DNA of 39,474 nt. Source: Ichthyophonus hoferi (taxonomy: Eukaryota; Opisthokonta; Ichthyosporea; Ichthyophonida; Ichthyophonidae). The position numbers and the translations under genes are program-made. The DNA lies in NCBI GenBank assembly GCA_002751075.1, contig NAOQ01000281.1:35577-75050 (forward strand). The letters are read 5' to 3'. This document shows, piece by piece, positions 24,001 to 34,387 of this stretch (position 1 is the stretch's first letter; each line of letters begins with the position of its first letter). The notes under the pieces are model-generated. The model was not told where the DNA came from, did not search any database, and was given only the letters and a program-made list of their open reading frames with translations.

Positions 24001-27000
24001 ACACATAATAAGTGTAGGAAAAGACTTTCAAGAGTGATATAGTAGTATCGATATAATACTAGTAATGTTAAAGTGTCTCTAAAATGGGAAAGGCATGTGG
24101 CATTTCCATGGTAACAGGGTATGGTAAGAAGATGAATACCTATCTGGGGCACGAGGAGCAAAGCAGCTTGTGGTGCACAGAATGCAGAGAACCTGGTTGG
24201 CCCCAACTTGGGCCACAGCCTGGGCCACTCCCTTCACATCTGTACAGACCTCGTCTTCTACCAGGATATTCTCCACCACTAGCGGCTTCAGCCCTTTGCC
24301 CCATATCCAAAATACCCCAGTTATGCGTGTATATATGTATACCTTTAGATACTCGGACACTACAAGAGCGTTACAGGACTGCCATTACATAATAGAATAC
24401 CAGAGACACAGTCCTACTAGCCTCTAGTACAATATTCCCCATAGCTGTCAAGGCCCCTTAAGCATACCTCTGTAGGAGATTCAACTCTGACCAATTGCGC
24501 AGTTATCCCATTTAAATCCTATATACACAAAACAGAACTGCGGCCCCTTCCCCCTCATCCCCACCCTGAACCCGTAAGCGAGACGGGCAGCTTAAACAAC
24601 TACTTACCTGCCGTAACGATGGCTTTTAGACACGACTTTTGATCCATGCGGGGCCAAACCACATACTACATAGGCCAATGGTTAGCATCATTCTACCATA
24701 CCACTTACTACATAGGCCAATGGTTAACATCATCTTACCATACCACATACTACGTAGGCCAATGGTTAGCATCATTCTACCATACCACATACTACATAGG
24801 CCAATGGTTGGCATCATTCGACCATACACATATACTCAAGGCATATAATATGTCAAAGTAGAGATTATGTTCCAAAGCCAGGAAAATACACTAGAAAATC
24901 AAGGTACATGTAAGCAACTCCAATGCCAATTATGTACTCATTGGGCTGGTGAGCTGGAAAAGCATGCAAGGTCAATATAGACGATCCATTGGCACAGCTG
25001 TAGATACATAAAGCCAAGTAGGGCAACTTCATAGATGCACAAAGAAGGGGTCTATTACGACTCTGGCCGTATTGTAACAACCTCAAATACAAGGTAAGCA
25101 TTATTTCAGTCATAGCATAAACATGTCCTTGTCATATTTGTCGGTAATAATAATAAAACATGGCTATAAAATAAAGCCTACCTTAGCTTCAGGGCGCTGC
25201 TGCCTCAGGGTCAGTAGGCAGAGAACCTGTTAGCATGGGCAACCCCTCATCAGAACAACATGCTTTAAAGGCCGGTCCCAGGACCACTACAAGGAGAGAT
25301 CCGGGTCCATTCAGCAGCTGACCTTACTACCCAGAACAAAGTAGAATACCTACCATGGCCATGCCGGTAGCTACTGGAAAAACACAGGCAGAGAGTGTCC
25401 GCGTGGCCCCTACCCACCCCCACCCCACCCCATTGCTGTGAGTACTACCATCAGGGGGGCCGGTCAGCATGGGCCACGCCGCTATTTACCAGCAAGACGC
25501 AGTAAGTCCAGGACCAGGTAGCGGGTCAGCTTGGCAATGAGGGAAGACCCAGCTGCCTTGGGCTGCACTTCACTGAGGTCACCCGACCGCCCAATACCAT
25601 GGCCTAATCTATTATGAACATAGGTGAGCACAATCGGCTGGGTACTAATGAATACTAGGGCTATATGCAACTATGTAGATGTATATGTAGGTCCTGAGCT
25701 ACCTGGATATACCTAGTCAAGGTGGCCCTATTTACACATCCTGTCTACTGTGTAAGGTAGCATTTCGATATATGGGAAAAATATGTGTAATGAAATAGTT
25801 GATGAGAAGAAAGCAATGGACCGACTTAGTCTTGAAGGGGAATAATATAAATAGGTCACATCACAAATATCACAATGCCATATAGAACAACTAAAAGACT
25901 TAGCTCGTATGACAGAACTAATCGGAAATATAGCATTCCTATTAAAAAATATCTGTGCATGTAATTGGTCGGACTATAATAACATTACATACAATTGGTC
26001 TAACTATAATAACAGTAAATCCAATTGGTCTAACTATAATAACAGTATCCAATTGGCCCAACTATAGTAATAGTACATCCAATTAATCTAACTATAATAA
26101 CAGTACATCCAATTGGTCTAACTATAACAACAGTACATCCAATTGGTCTAACTATAATAACAGTACATCCGATTGGTCTAACTATAATAACAGTATATAC
26201 ATATACAGTAGGCCTACCCATAATGGCGCTGTCTGACCAGCACTGAGAAGACGCGTCCCTCCCTCTCTCCACCCCCAACGTTGCCTGGAACCATTTCGTC
26301 ATGTTAATAGATGATGTAACATCTGGTTGGTTACACACTTACATACAACACCGTAATTGGTCCCCGTCTATCTGGGCTATCGACGTCCAATTGATATAAT
26401 CCTAATTGTGTAAAAGATCTTTCTAGTGGCTGAGTTCTTGGGTAGGATGTTGGGCAAGTGGTGTAAACCGCGACAGAGAAAGTATGCTAGATGCAGCTAA
26501 GATGTAAAGTAAGATAAGCTTTCAGTATGTCCAGGAGTAGCTCTATTTATCAAAATAAGTGTATATAAGAAAAAAGTGGGAGGGATGACATGCATATAAA
26601 AGGCCATGCATATGCGTGCATATACTTTGGGGGATTGTTAGTTATATTTAATGCATGTATGCATGTATCTATATATAAAAGAATACAACTCTACGTATAT
26701 TCATATATGGATCTGTTTAGAAACGAGTATATTCGTATGTAATGCGTAATGAACGTGTGTATCAGATTAATCAAATATGTGCGTAAGGAACTAATGGTCC
26801 TGCCCCTGGCTGTAACCGTTCTGGTGTGCCTTTGGCGCCACTCCCTATCTCTCCACACACCCCTCTCCTTATCTAAGCAAACACTGGGATGATGGCACCT
26901 AGCTAGGGGCGGTGATCCACCCAGTATCAACATAGTAATTAAACATCAAAGAGGCAGGGTAAATAGTCTAGAATACCCCTATAACATACCAGGAAAATTA

Positions 27001-27265
27001 TTACTATCCATCTGGGCAAGGTCTGTCAGCAGTAATTCGATAGTCATGTCATCCCAACCTTCGTCAGGTAGTCGCCTCTATAGAGGTGGCTGTTAGCACA
27101 TGAATCTATTTCATTTGATACCATGGAGCACATAGGTCAATAAAAGTCCACCTGAGATAGCAAGACGCGCACTAGGCCTCGCCGAGTAGCCATGGAGTCA
27201 GCCCCCTGACGGATATATGTAGAAGGCACTAGTGCCTGGGCCAACTGTAGATTTTTGGCATCCAT
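21027..27265 (-). CDS. SEPSECS: SEPSECS, O-phosphoseryl-tRNA(Sec) selenium transferase
   Basis: This PLP enzyme converts O-phosphoseryl-tRNA(Sec) to selenocysteinyl-tRNA(Sec) with selenophosphate, the last step of eukaryotic selenocysteine synthesis. Exons, in coding order on the minus strand: 27152-27265, 26990-27077, 26218-26284, 25490-25608, 25354-25409, 25182-25226, 24608-24665, 24140-24293, 23725-23839, 23515-23635, 22782-22873, 22620-22713, 22189-22285, 21735-21781, 21027-21165. They total 1,406 nt (~468 residues) with all phases agreeing. A short terminal exon lies downstream but is ambiguous; the human protein has 501 residues. Numbering falls in register with human: GEREGR with R75, GIGRSGD with S98, Q105 in [15 protein letters not shown] with K173, and the PLP lysine K284 in [14 protein letters not shown]314 in YPGRASAS equals human R313. 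All key residues are kept, so the enzyme should be active. The start is [13 protein letters not shown], as in the family. Introns 3, 4 and 6 carry the unusual repeats listed separately. Confidence 0.97.
24658..24825 (-). repeat. 42-bp x4 tandem repeat carrying the exon 7 3' splice site
   Basis: Four contiguous units of exactly 42 bp start at 24,658, 24,700, 24,742 and 24,784, each differing at only a few positions. On the transcript strand each holds a branch-point-like TGCTAACC (TTAACC in unit 2, CCAACC in unit 4), then GGCCTATGTAG (TACGTAG in unit 3), then TATGTGG. The unit next to exon 7 supplies its real acceptor at 24,666, and its first bases are coding. The repeat therefore arose by tandem duplication across an intron-exon boundary. 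Confidence 0.93.
25407..25431 (-). other. G-quadruplex motif over the SEPSECS exon 5 acceptor
   Basis: On the transcript strand there are five runs of three to five G separated by single T (or TA) loops. The exon 5 acceptor AG lies between the fourth and fifth runs. No pyrimidine tract is present. Phase and protein alignment ([17 protein letters not shown] against the conserved family segment) fix the acceptor here. Confidence 0.85.
25961..26200. repeat. 30-bp minisatellite in SEPSECS intron 3
   Basis: About eight units of 28-30 bp share CAATTGGTCTAACTATAATA. The middle units are nearly identical and the outer ones more diverged. The array begins 17 bp inside the intron from the exon 3 donor (transcript direction). 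Most units hold the palindrome CAATTG. Confidence 0.93.
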
Positions 27266-28337
27266 GTTCACTACTCCCTGCTGGTGTATTCATATTCCAT
27301 AACTAGGTATTATTAACCAATCTTTTGACCAAACAATAAATATATAAAACTTTCTCCCTGTAGCCCTTCTTAGGTTTAGACACAGCAAGATATAGTCGAC
27401 AGGCAGCTTAAGCACTGGTCATTCTAGCCTTCCAAGAGACCACACGAAATCCCCATCCACATCCGTAAATGCTATACAATTATATGAAACTATCCCTGCC
27501 ACAAACAAATACCCATAAACGCAATTATAAGCACAGTGGACCAACTTAAAAACATATAAGCCGAAGTTGTTGCTACATTTGGATAGTAAAGGCAGAAGAA
27601 GAAAGAAAAAAAGCATAATGTGACATATGCAGAGAGGGAACTGATTAAGGAAGAAACAGAAGGATATAGGTAGGAGTCAAAAGCAATATGTAGAGGAAGT
27701 CTGTACATATGGATACAAATAGGGGGGGTAGAGTTCGTACTCCTTCACACCCACATCTAGATGCGTATCAGTTAAAAACATTTTCACATTTAAACTACTA
27801 ATTTATTTGCACACGCATACCCTACATTCGTAAACATCACATACTTATATAGACTACATCGTTGCACACTTACTACATACTTAGACACATACATATACAC
27901 ACTTGTATCTTTAAATCCATACACCTACATACCTATACACTTATACACCTAAATACTTATGCATCTATACACCTACATGCCTATACATCTACACACCTCA
28001 TCCCAATCTATTTCAAAACAAACCTCATAATGGCTAGTGGTTAACGGCCTGTTCTCCAATCAGTGGTTGATAGAACTCAATATTTGTGCTTTTAGCTAAT
28101 CAAACTACATACTAGACCAGAAAAATGTTAGCCATCAATAAAAACCGAGGGATCTAGGGTAGGAAAAATTAACTATTATCGTGGATTAAATTGCATCCTA
28201 CATACCATAGCAGTTACGGGTAGGTAGAATGGACCCAAACCTATAGGCCATGTACTATTATGTACTATAAACTACTATACCATAGTAGTTATATTTGGGT
28301 AGAATGGGCCCCATCCTGTATACCTGCAAGTGAGTTA
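27266..28337. other. Upstream flank of SEPSECS with degenerate CATACAC-type repeats
   Basis: The SEPSECS promoter should lie here, but no core element is clear. At about 27,780-28,010 a degenerate purine/pyrimidine repeat of CATACACCTA, CATACCTATA and CACTTATA words runs for over 200 bp. A short open end at 27,419-27,495 on the minus strand follows an acceptor-like CAG, but it cannot be linked to any other exon. Confidence 0.5.
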
Positions 28338-29686
28338 ATGGTACTACTAATAGTGTTAGGTTAACCGAAAGCTATGTGGTTCATCCCTGACTAACAGTAG
28401 CCTCATATAATGTATATCACATACTAAAGGCTAGTATCTACCTCACAGTATATGTTGTGTATCACATAATATAGCCTGGTATCTATCTCACAGCATATGT
28501 TGCGTATCCCATACTGCAGCCTAGTATCTGCTAAAGTGCATACATAGTTTGTAACCATAGCTAGCACCAGGTTATTATAGTCGTATTTAAAGGTATTAAA
28601 ATATACTGTACCTAAACAGTCTAAAGAATCCAAGTATTAGTTCATTGTGAAAGTGAGCTAAGTTAAAAGGCTATCTATATGGAGTTTACAGCTTCACGAT
28701 CCCCTCCCGAAAAAAAAAAAATAAGTTCTTTCACCAATTACCATTGTCAAAAGGCCACCTCTCGGTTACTCATACTCTTTTAACGATATCAAAATAAATA
28801 TTATTTGATCTACTCAGCCTTGACACCTCTTTTTTTAGGATCGAGCCCTGACCAGAAGTATAATTGTTAAGCTAGAGTCTGTTTTCCCTTTCATTAAATT
28901 AATTATTCATACATCAAACTAAAATCTGGTCGAACAAGAGAATTGGCAATTGAACTATTGTTAAGTGAGTACTTGCAAAATTTTCAAACTCCCTGCTGAC
29001 AGAACAGATTCAAAATTGCCATATATCTCAGCCGTCTAAGAGGGTTTGGTTTGATGGTACTACTAATAGTGTTGTTTTAACTTAAGGCTATGTGTTCATC
29101 CTTTCTTAATAATAACCTCCTATAATGTATATCACATACAATAGCCTGTTATCTTCCAAAGTACATACATAGTTTGTAACTACAGCTAGCACCCGGTTAT
29201 TATAGTCGTATTTTAATTTACTAAAATATACTGTGTTTGAACAGTTGTCAAGATGTTGAGAATCCAAATAATAGCCCATTGTAAAAGTGATCTAATTTAA
29301 AGGCTCCCTATGGAGTTTACAGGTTTCAGCTCCCTTTTGAAAAAATCTTTTAAGTTCTTTCACTAAATGCTATTGTCAAAACTAAGCCTCTCGGCTGCTC
29401 ACACTCTGCAATGATTTAAAAATAAATATTATTTAATTTATTCAGGCTTGACGTCACATCTTTTTAGGATCGGGCCCTGACCAGATGCATAAATGTCAAG
29501 CTGGAGTCCGCTCTCCCTTTCTTATATAAACTATTCATACATAAAACTAAAATCTGGTCAAACAAGAGAATTGGCAATTGCTCTATTGCTCTATTGCTAA
29601 GTTTTAGTACTTGCAAGATTTTCAAACTCCCTGTTGACAAGGCGGATTCAAAATCACCATATATCCTAACTGTCCAAGAGGGCTAT
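28338..29686. repeat. ~700-bp tandem duplication downstream of GCLM
   Basis: Copy A (28,338-29,053) and copy B (29,054-about 29,686) both start ATGGTACTACTAATAGTGTT and align throughout with moderate divergence and small indels. Copy A holds three units of a ~54-bp sub-repeat (28,400-28,540; TATATGTTGTGTATCACAT words) where copy B holds one, which explains most of the length difference. Copy B ends 60 bp from the GCLM stop, so the GCLM 3' UTR probably runs into it. Confidence 0.88.
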
Positions 29687-29745
29687 GGCCCCTATATATA
29701 GGGCATGCAAATACTTAGTTAAGATAAGCATTAAGGTATCGTCGC

Positions 29746-30600
29746 TTAAGCAATGACATACTTGGCCTCAACAAGATAGCCTTTTTCCGTAACGATCGAC
29801 CTGTTAGGGATGACTGTGTGATACCTCAATACCCAGGATGGAGAAAAGGATGCAGTGGAAAACCCAGCCTCAATCGATAAGCGTTTAGAAAATGCCTTCC
29901 CAAAAAGAAGAGAACTATTTTCAAGACTGGCATCAAAATCTTTGTGAGCTAAGATTGAAATTCCGTGTATCCTGCAAAGTTGTGCAAGCTCGGGGTTGGG
30001 CATCTGCTTATCCTCTAAATAGACCTGAACCACATCTGGCTTTGGTCCTTGTGAGAGTAGCATCTCAAGTTGCTCTGCCTCGAAATCTGCTACACCAATC
30101 TTTTTTATGCGACCTTGACTCCGCAGTACATCAACAGCTTGCCATAGAGCCAAAAAGGATTCGACGTCATTCATAGCGTTGTTTACTGACAATATCAAAG
30201 TCTCCACTACGGCAGTTTGCAGCTCGCAGCAGAGTTCGCGCACAGCATTAAACACCTGCTGCTGATCACCATTGCTGTTTCTGAAGAACAGCTTGACATG
30301 CTGCTGGACATAGTCAGAGGGTGTCTCCTGATCTTGCCAGGATGGAACTATGTGCTTTTCAAACCCAGCAATTACTGCTGACTCCAATTCCTCAATGATA
30401 GACAAGCTGCGGTTACCTTCCTGATATGTTGTGCTTGCATTATTATATAAAACATTACCAGTAGAATGCAGTAATACACCTCTCCTAATCATCTGCTTGT
30501 GAGGGCGTGAAGAATCCTTCTTAAGCACCTTCACATTCCTCTCCAAGCTCTCCAGGTTCATTTGGCTGCTGGAGCCATCATCGCACTCGTAGGCAGACAT
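29746..30600 (-). CDS. GCLM: GCLM, glutamate-cysteine ligase modifier subunit
   Basis: GCLM is the cytosolic regulatory subunit of glutamate-cysteine ligase. It binds the catalytic subunit and raises its glutamate affinity in the first step of glutathione synthesis. It has an aldo-keto-reductase-like fold without reductase activity. The ATG at 30,600 gives 284 residues (MSAYECDDGSS...); the human protein has 274. Family landmarks in order: VLLHSTGNVLY (human LHLQTGNLLNW); VETLILSVNN; LWQAVDVLRSQGRIKKIGVA (human LVQSKKIVAIGTSD); DFEAEQLEMLLSQ; PDVVQVYLEDKQM; LCRIHGISILAHKD (human FDIQLLTHND); and SWVLRYHTVIPNRSIVTEKG. The coding region has no intron, unlike the other genes here. TTTGTTTAG just before the ATG resembles an acceptor, so a 5' UTR intron is possible. 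The N-terminal 90 residues are poorly conserved. Confidence 0.93.
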   Translation of the reverse strand: MSAYECDDGSSSQMNLESLERNVKVLKKDSSRPHKQMIRRGVLLHSTGNVLYNNASTTYQEGNRSLSIIEELESAVIAGFEKHIVPSWQDQETPSDYVQQHVKLFFRNSNGDQQQVFNAVRELCCELQTAVVETLILSVNNAMNDVESFLALWQAVDVLRSQGRIKKIGVADFEAEQLEMLLSQGPKPDVVQVYLEDKQMPNPELAQLCRIHGISILAHKDFDASLENSSLLFGKAFSKRLSIEAGFSTASFSPSWVLRYHTVIPNRSIVTEKGYLVEAKYVIA

Positions 30601-31971
30601 TCTAAACAAAGCTAGCAAAACAACACCTACAAAATATGAACAACCTAGTTCTTGGTATTACGAGCTTTTATGGTAACTAATTAAAATTAAACCCCCTAGA
30701 TCTGGCTCTAAAGTATGCTGCACCCCCTTCCTCCCTAAACACTTTCCAAATAAATAATTAACATATATACTTGAAAAGGAGAAAATATATTATTTTTTAA
30801 AATAAATAATACAAATTTAATTATTTATTTTGTTATTTTATAAATACTTCTAATGTACTATAATATTACACCTTTTATATTTTATCAAAATATACAGCCC
30901 CCACCCCACCCGGCAATTTGTGGACCCCCCCTGTGTACGTCATCCTTTTATTTACCTGGTGGCTTTCAACGTGCGAATCATCGTGGCTACTGTTCATTCA
31001 ATAATCAACCAATAGCCGCCTCTTTATGGTACTATGTTATCGTTAAAATCAGTAAGCATAGGCTTGATTTTTTATATAAAAAGGTCTTTTTGCACATGGA
31101 TGTTATAAATAAACTTGATTAAACAAAAATGTGGTAAAATATATGCATTTTACCTTTTCCTTATCTTTTAGAATCTGTAGAGGAAATAATAAAGAACAAG
31201 CTAAATATTTAGTATATTTGTACGTTATTAGTACTGCTTTCTTCATTGGAATAAAATCCTTCGGTTCTTTCGCGAAAATTGAAAATTGCAATTTGTATAA
31301 TAGGTAATCCCGTATAACTCCTTAGGCCGAGAATGGTATTTTTCAACTAAAATACTATCCTCTACTTCTATTGGTCCTTTCACCCAGCTCCATATATCTT
31401 GTCGAGGCATATGAGGCGCTAAATGAGGATACTCAATGCGCCCCAGCCTGGTACGATTTCCTACTGGTGGTGAGTTCATAAGGCCGTCTATATTGAACCT
31501 ATCATATGATTGATTATCTCAATGTAATTAGAATTTACCTACGCGTACATGATTTAAAATATGTGGTGTACGGGTAGTTTGAGTTTTCCTGTCCGATATA
31601 ACTGAGATTTTTGATACGTAAAGGTATATTGGTTTCTTTGCATATCTTGGAGATCTTACAGATACCACAGAAACTCCACATTTAATAAACCACCAATCAA
31701 TCTCGTTACGGGCGGGCTTACCAGTAATATATACATTTTTTGTAACGCTCTTATCATAGATATCACGTTTTCAGTGGTTTGCGATTGGGGATAATTTACA
31801 TCATCTATCCTCATCCTGATATGACGATAGTATATATATTATTATTGGCTGTATGGGATTTTTGATCGCAGAATTTTCCATTTTTAGTTAATAGATATCT
31901 TCATAGTCCAATGTGCAATGTGATTGTCAACTAGAAATATGCGATCGGCAAAGCCCTTCCATAAATGATTT
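30601..31971. other. Upstream flank of GCLM, no supported gene
   Basis: The GCLM promoter should lie in the first few hundred bases, which are very AT-rich (30,770-30,850). A minus-strand open frame at 31,243-31,479, extending upstream to about 31,512, encodes peptides such as GRIEYPHLAPHMPRQDIWSW. It is less AT-rich than its surroundings and looks coding-like, but I recognise no family and no splice partners. Confidence 0.4.
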
Positions 31972-32760
31972 CGATCCAAGTGATCCAAGTGATCCAAGTG
32001 ATCCAAGAATTAGGTTAATTTGGCCCCAAATAACGAAACTTAGATAAAAAAGAATAAAGCATACAAATGTGATTTTTCAGTGTTAGCACAGAAAAAGCTG
32101 ACTCTTCCTGTATGTTTTCACGCCATATCATATACATTGGTATCATGCATGGCATACCGCTCTTAAGGTAAGCCGCCATTCTTTTTCAAATGTTAGCTTA
32201 TCTATTGGAATGTTAGATTGCTATTTGTTCCTGTTTTCAGGAACTCGGAAAACTTCCGTACTGCATTTTAGTAGTTATAATTATCTTCAACTTATTAATA
32301 GTATTAATATTAATTGTTGATTTGCAGTTTCGACTGTGACGTAAACTTCATATTAAAAAATTACCGGGCTGAATTGTGTGCACTTCCACCGACTGTTTTG
32401 ATCCAAGTGATCCAAGAATTAGGCTAATTTGGCCTTAAATGCAAAACTTAATAAAGAAAGAAGAAAATGTGCAAAAGCAATTTTTTTAATGTTGGTGCAG
32501 AAAGAGTTTGTTCTTCCAATGTTTTCAAACAATATCACATGCATTGATTCTATGTATTACATGTCCTGCATAAGATGAGATGCCGTTCCTCTTCAATTGT
32601 TACATTAACCGGTTGGGCGCCTGATTGTCACGTTGTCCTGCTTTCGGGAAATCGGGAAAATCCCGTTGTGTAAGGGGCCTTATTGATTATTTTGTCCTAC
32701 GTGCAATTAATATTACTTGTTGATTTATAGCCTCGACCTTCAGACTACGTAATTATTAGA
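31972..32760. repeat. ~430-bp tandem duplication
   Basis: Two diverged copies run from 31,972 and about 32,400. Both begin with GATCCAAGT units (four in the first copy, two in the second), then AGAATTAGG-TAATTTGGCC, a shared AT-rich body, and a similar end (TTGATTT-AG, CGAC, ACGTAA). No coding potential is seen. Confidence 0.85.
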
Positions 32761-33015
32761 TGGAAATCTAAACCTTCCTATTTTGTCTTGTCTGTCATTT
32801 TTAAGACATATTGGCAAACCAATTGACTACTTAGATATATACTTGTTTAGTACACGTTTTTCTTTTTTTGAGATAAACTTAGTACCCCAATGAAAATCTG
32901 AACTTTCCAATTTTGTCGCGCCTGTCATTTGAAAGATATATTGGCAAACCAATTGACTACTTAGATAAATACTCGTTTAGTATGCACATAATTTTCCTTT
33001 TTGAAATAAAGTTAA
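32760..33015. repeat. ~125-bp tandem duplication
   Basis: Two copies (about 32,760-32,888 and 32,889-33,015) share AAAATCTGAAC-like starts, ATATTGGCAAACCAATTG, ACTACTTAGATA and GTTTAGTA. It directly follows the 430-bp pair. Confidence 0.88.
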
Positions 33016-34387
33016 TACCCTGCCTCCGACTATATTAGTACTAAATGGGCATTATAACCTTAACGTCTTCATGTGAATTAAGATATTTATTAAGTAGCAA
33101 TTAGGTAACTTCTAAAATAGCTAATCATTTGTGGAATTTCTAGCGATATATTGACAGGCCCCCATTCGTAGTACACGTTTAAAACCAGTTACGTTTTATT
33201 TGGAGTTTGTTCAAGTAAATATAATTTCTTATTGGGCTATTATGGTGCTATTTATGAAAGCCACTAACCCACACCAATAAATTGTACCATAAACCAATAT
33301 CCTAGTGATGATATAGTATGGGCCAATAAAATGCCATAAAAATTGAAAAATTGTGATAAATCTACGTTTACCTCAACCTCACCCCTCATCATCCTATAGT
33401 TTGCAAGCAGACGTCATGTGGTAATCAGTGATTCATTGGTGTTTTATATGAGCACGTGTACGAGCCAAACGATATTCATCTCATGGACCACTGGCAGTTT
33501 GGAGGCATGATTGGATAAAACATTTGGAATGTCTGTGACGTAATTTGATTCCAAATTTAAAACACCCATGCCTCCTCTTCTGTTCCCAACTAGATTCCGA
33601 TACTATATAGGCATTTATTTTATTCGTACTATATTCTCCATTTGTAATATAAATATTATGGTCCCGTGTAAATAATGCTCTTCATGCCCTGTAAAAAAGT
33701 GTCTGAAGCACAGTGATTGTTCGAAATTTAACTCAAGTTCATATGAATGAATGGCTAGGATATATTTGAACAGTAAAATCGACCTATATGTCGTGGTGAT
33801 GATAACAGAAGTGTATCTCTGTATAATAAATAAATAGTTGACTGGATAAATCAAACCGCATGATCCTAGACATATAGATGACTAGAATCAAAGCAATCAA
33901 CAAGCGCCTGATTAAATGAAACTATTGAGTCATTTGAACTATGCCTTAGGAATTTAAACAAAAACAACAGAACTCCAACTACCGAACTGAGATAATAGAC
34001 GTAACAGACTGAGTTAGAGACAGGAAAAATCCAAACCACTGATAAGGAATTAGTCTTCACTAATCACATTAAATTAAATATAATAATTAATGCAAAATAA
34101 TCATTAGTAAATTACTTTATAGTGTAAATTGTATGTTCTCAAGCTCTACAATATAGAGTGAGTATAAACCAGCTCTTAACCTCTACAATGCAGAGCAAAT
34201 ATAAACTAGCTCCTGACCTCTACAATGCAGAATGAGCATAAACTGTAAGGCAAATAACTTAACGATAAATGCAAATAAATATAGGCAGTGAAATATACAC
34301 TCAATTCATTAACCAACAGTATTACTATGATCCTAACATGAACTGAGCCAATACTTAACTAAATTACTTAGAATAATTGTTGGTAAT
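33016..34387. other. AT-rich sequence with a ~39-bp minisatellite
   Basis: No gene is supported. At about 34,141-34,250 three diverged units of ~39 bp share CTCTACAATGCAGA and ATAAACTAGCTC words. Confidence 0.6.

Noticed and set aside
24626-24861. Three open frames with 14-residue repeats
   Set aside because: They are shadows of the 42-bp splice-site repeat in other frames; no protein is implied.
27419-27495. Possible terminal exon on the minus strand (FTDVDGDFVWSLGRLE)
   Set aside because: It has an acceptor-like CAG and a stop and looks protein-like, but there is no upstream exon, and it lies just upstream of the SEPSECS start on the same strand.
29892-30176. A plus-strand frame inside GCLM
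   Set aside because: It is the antisense shadow of GCLM.
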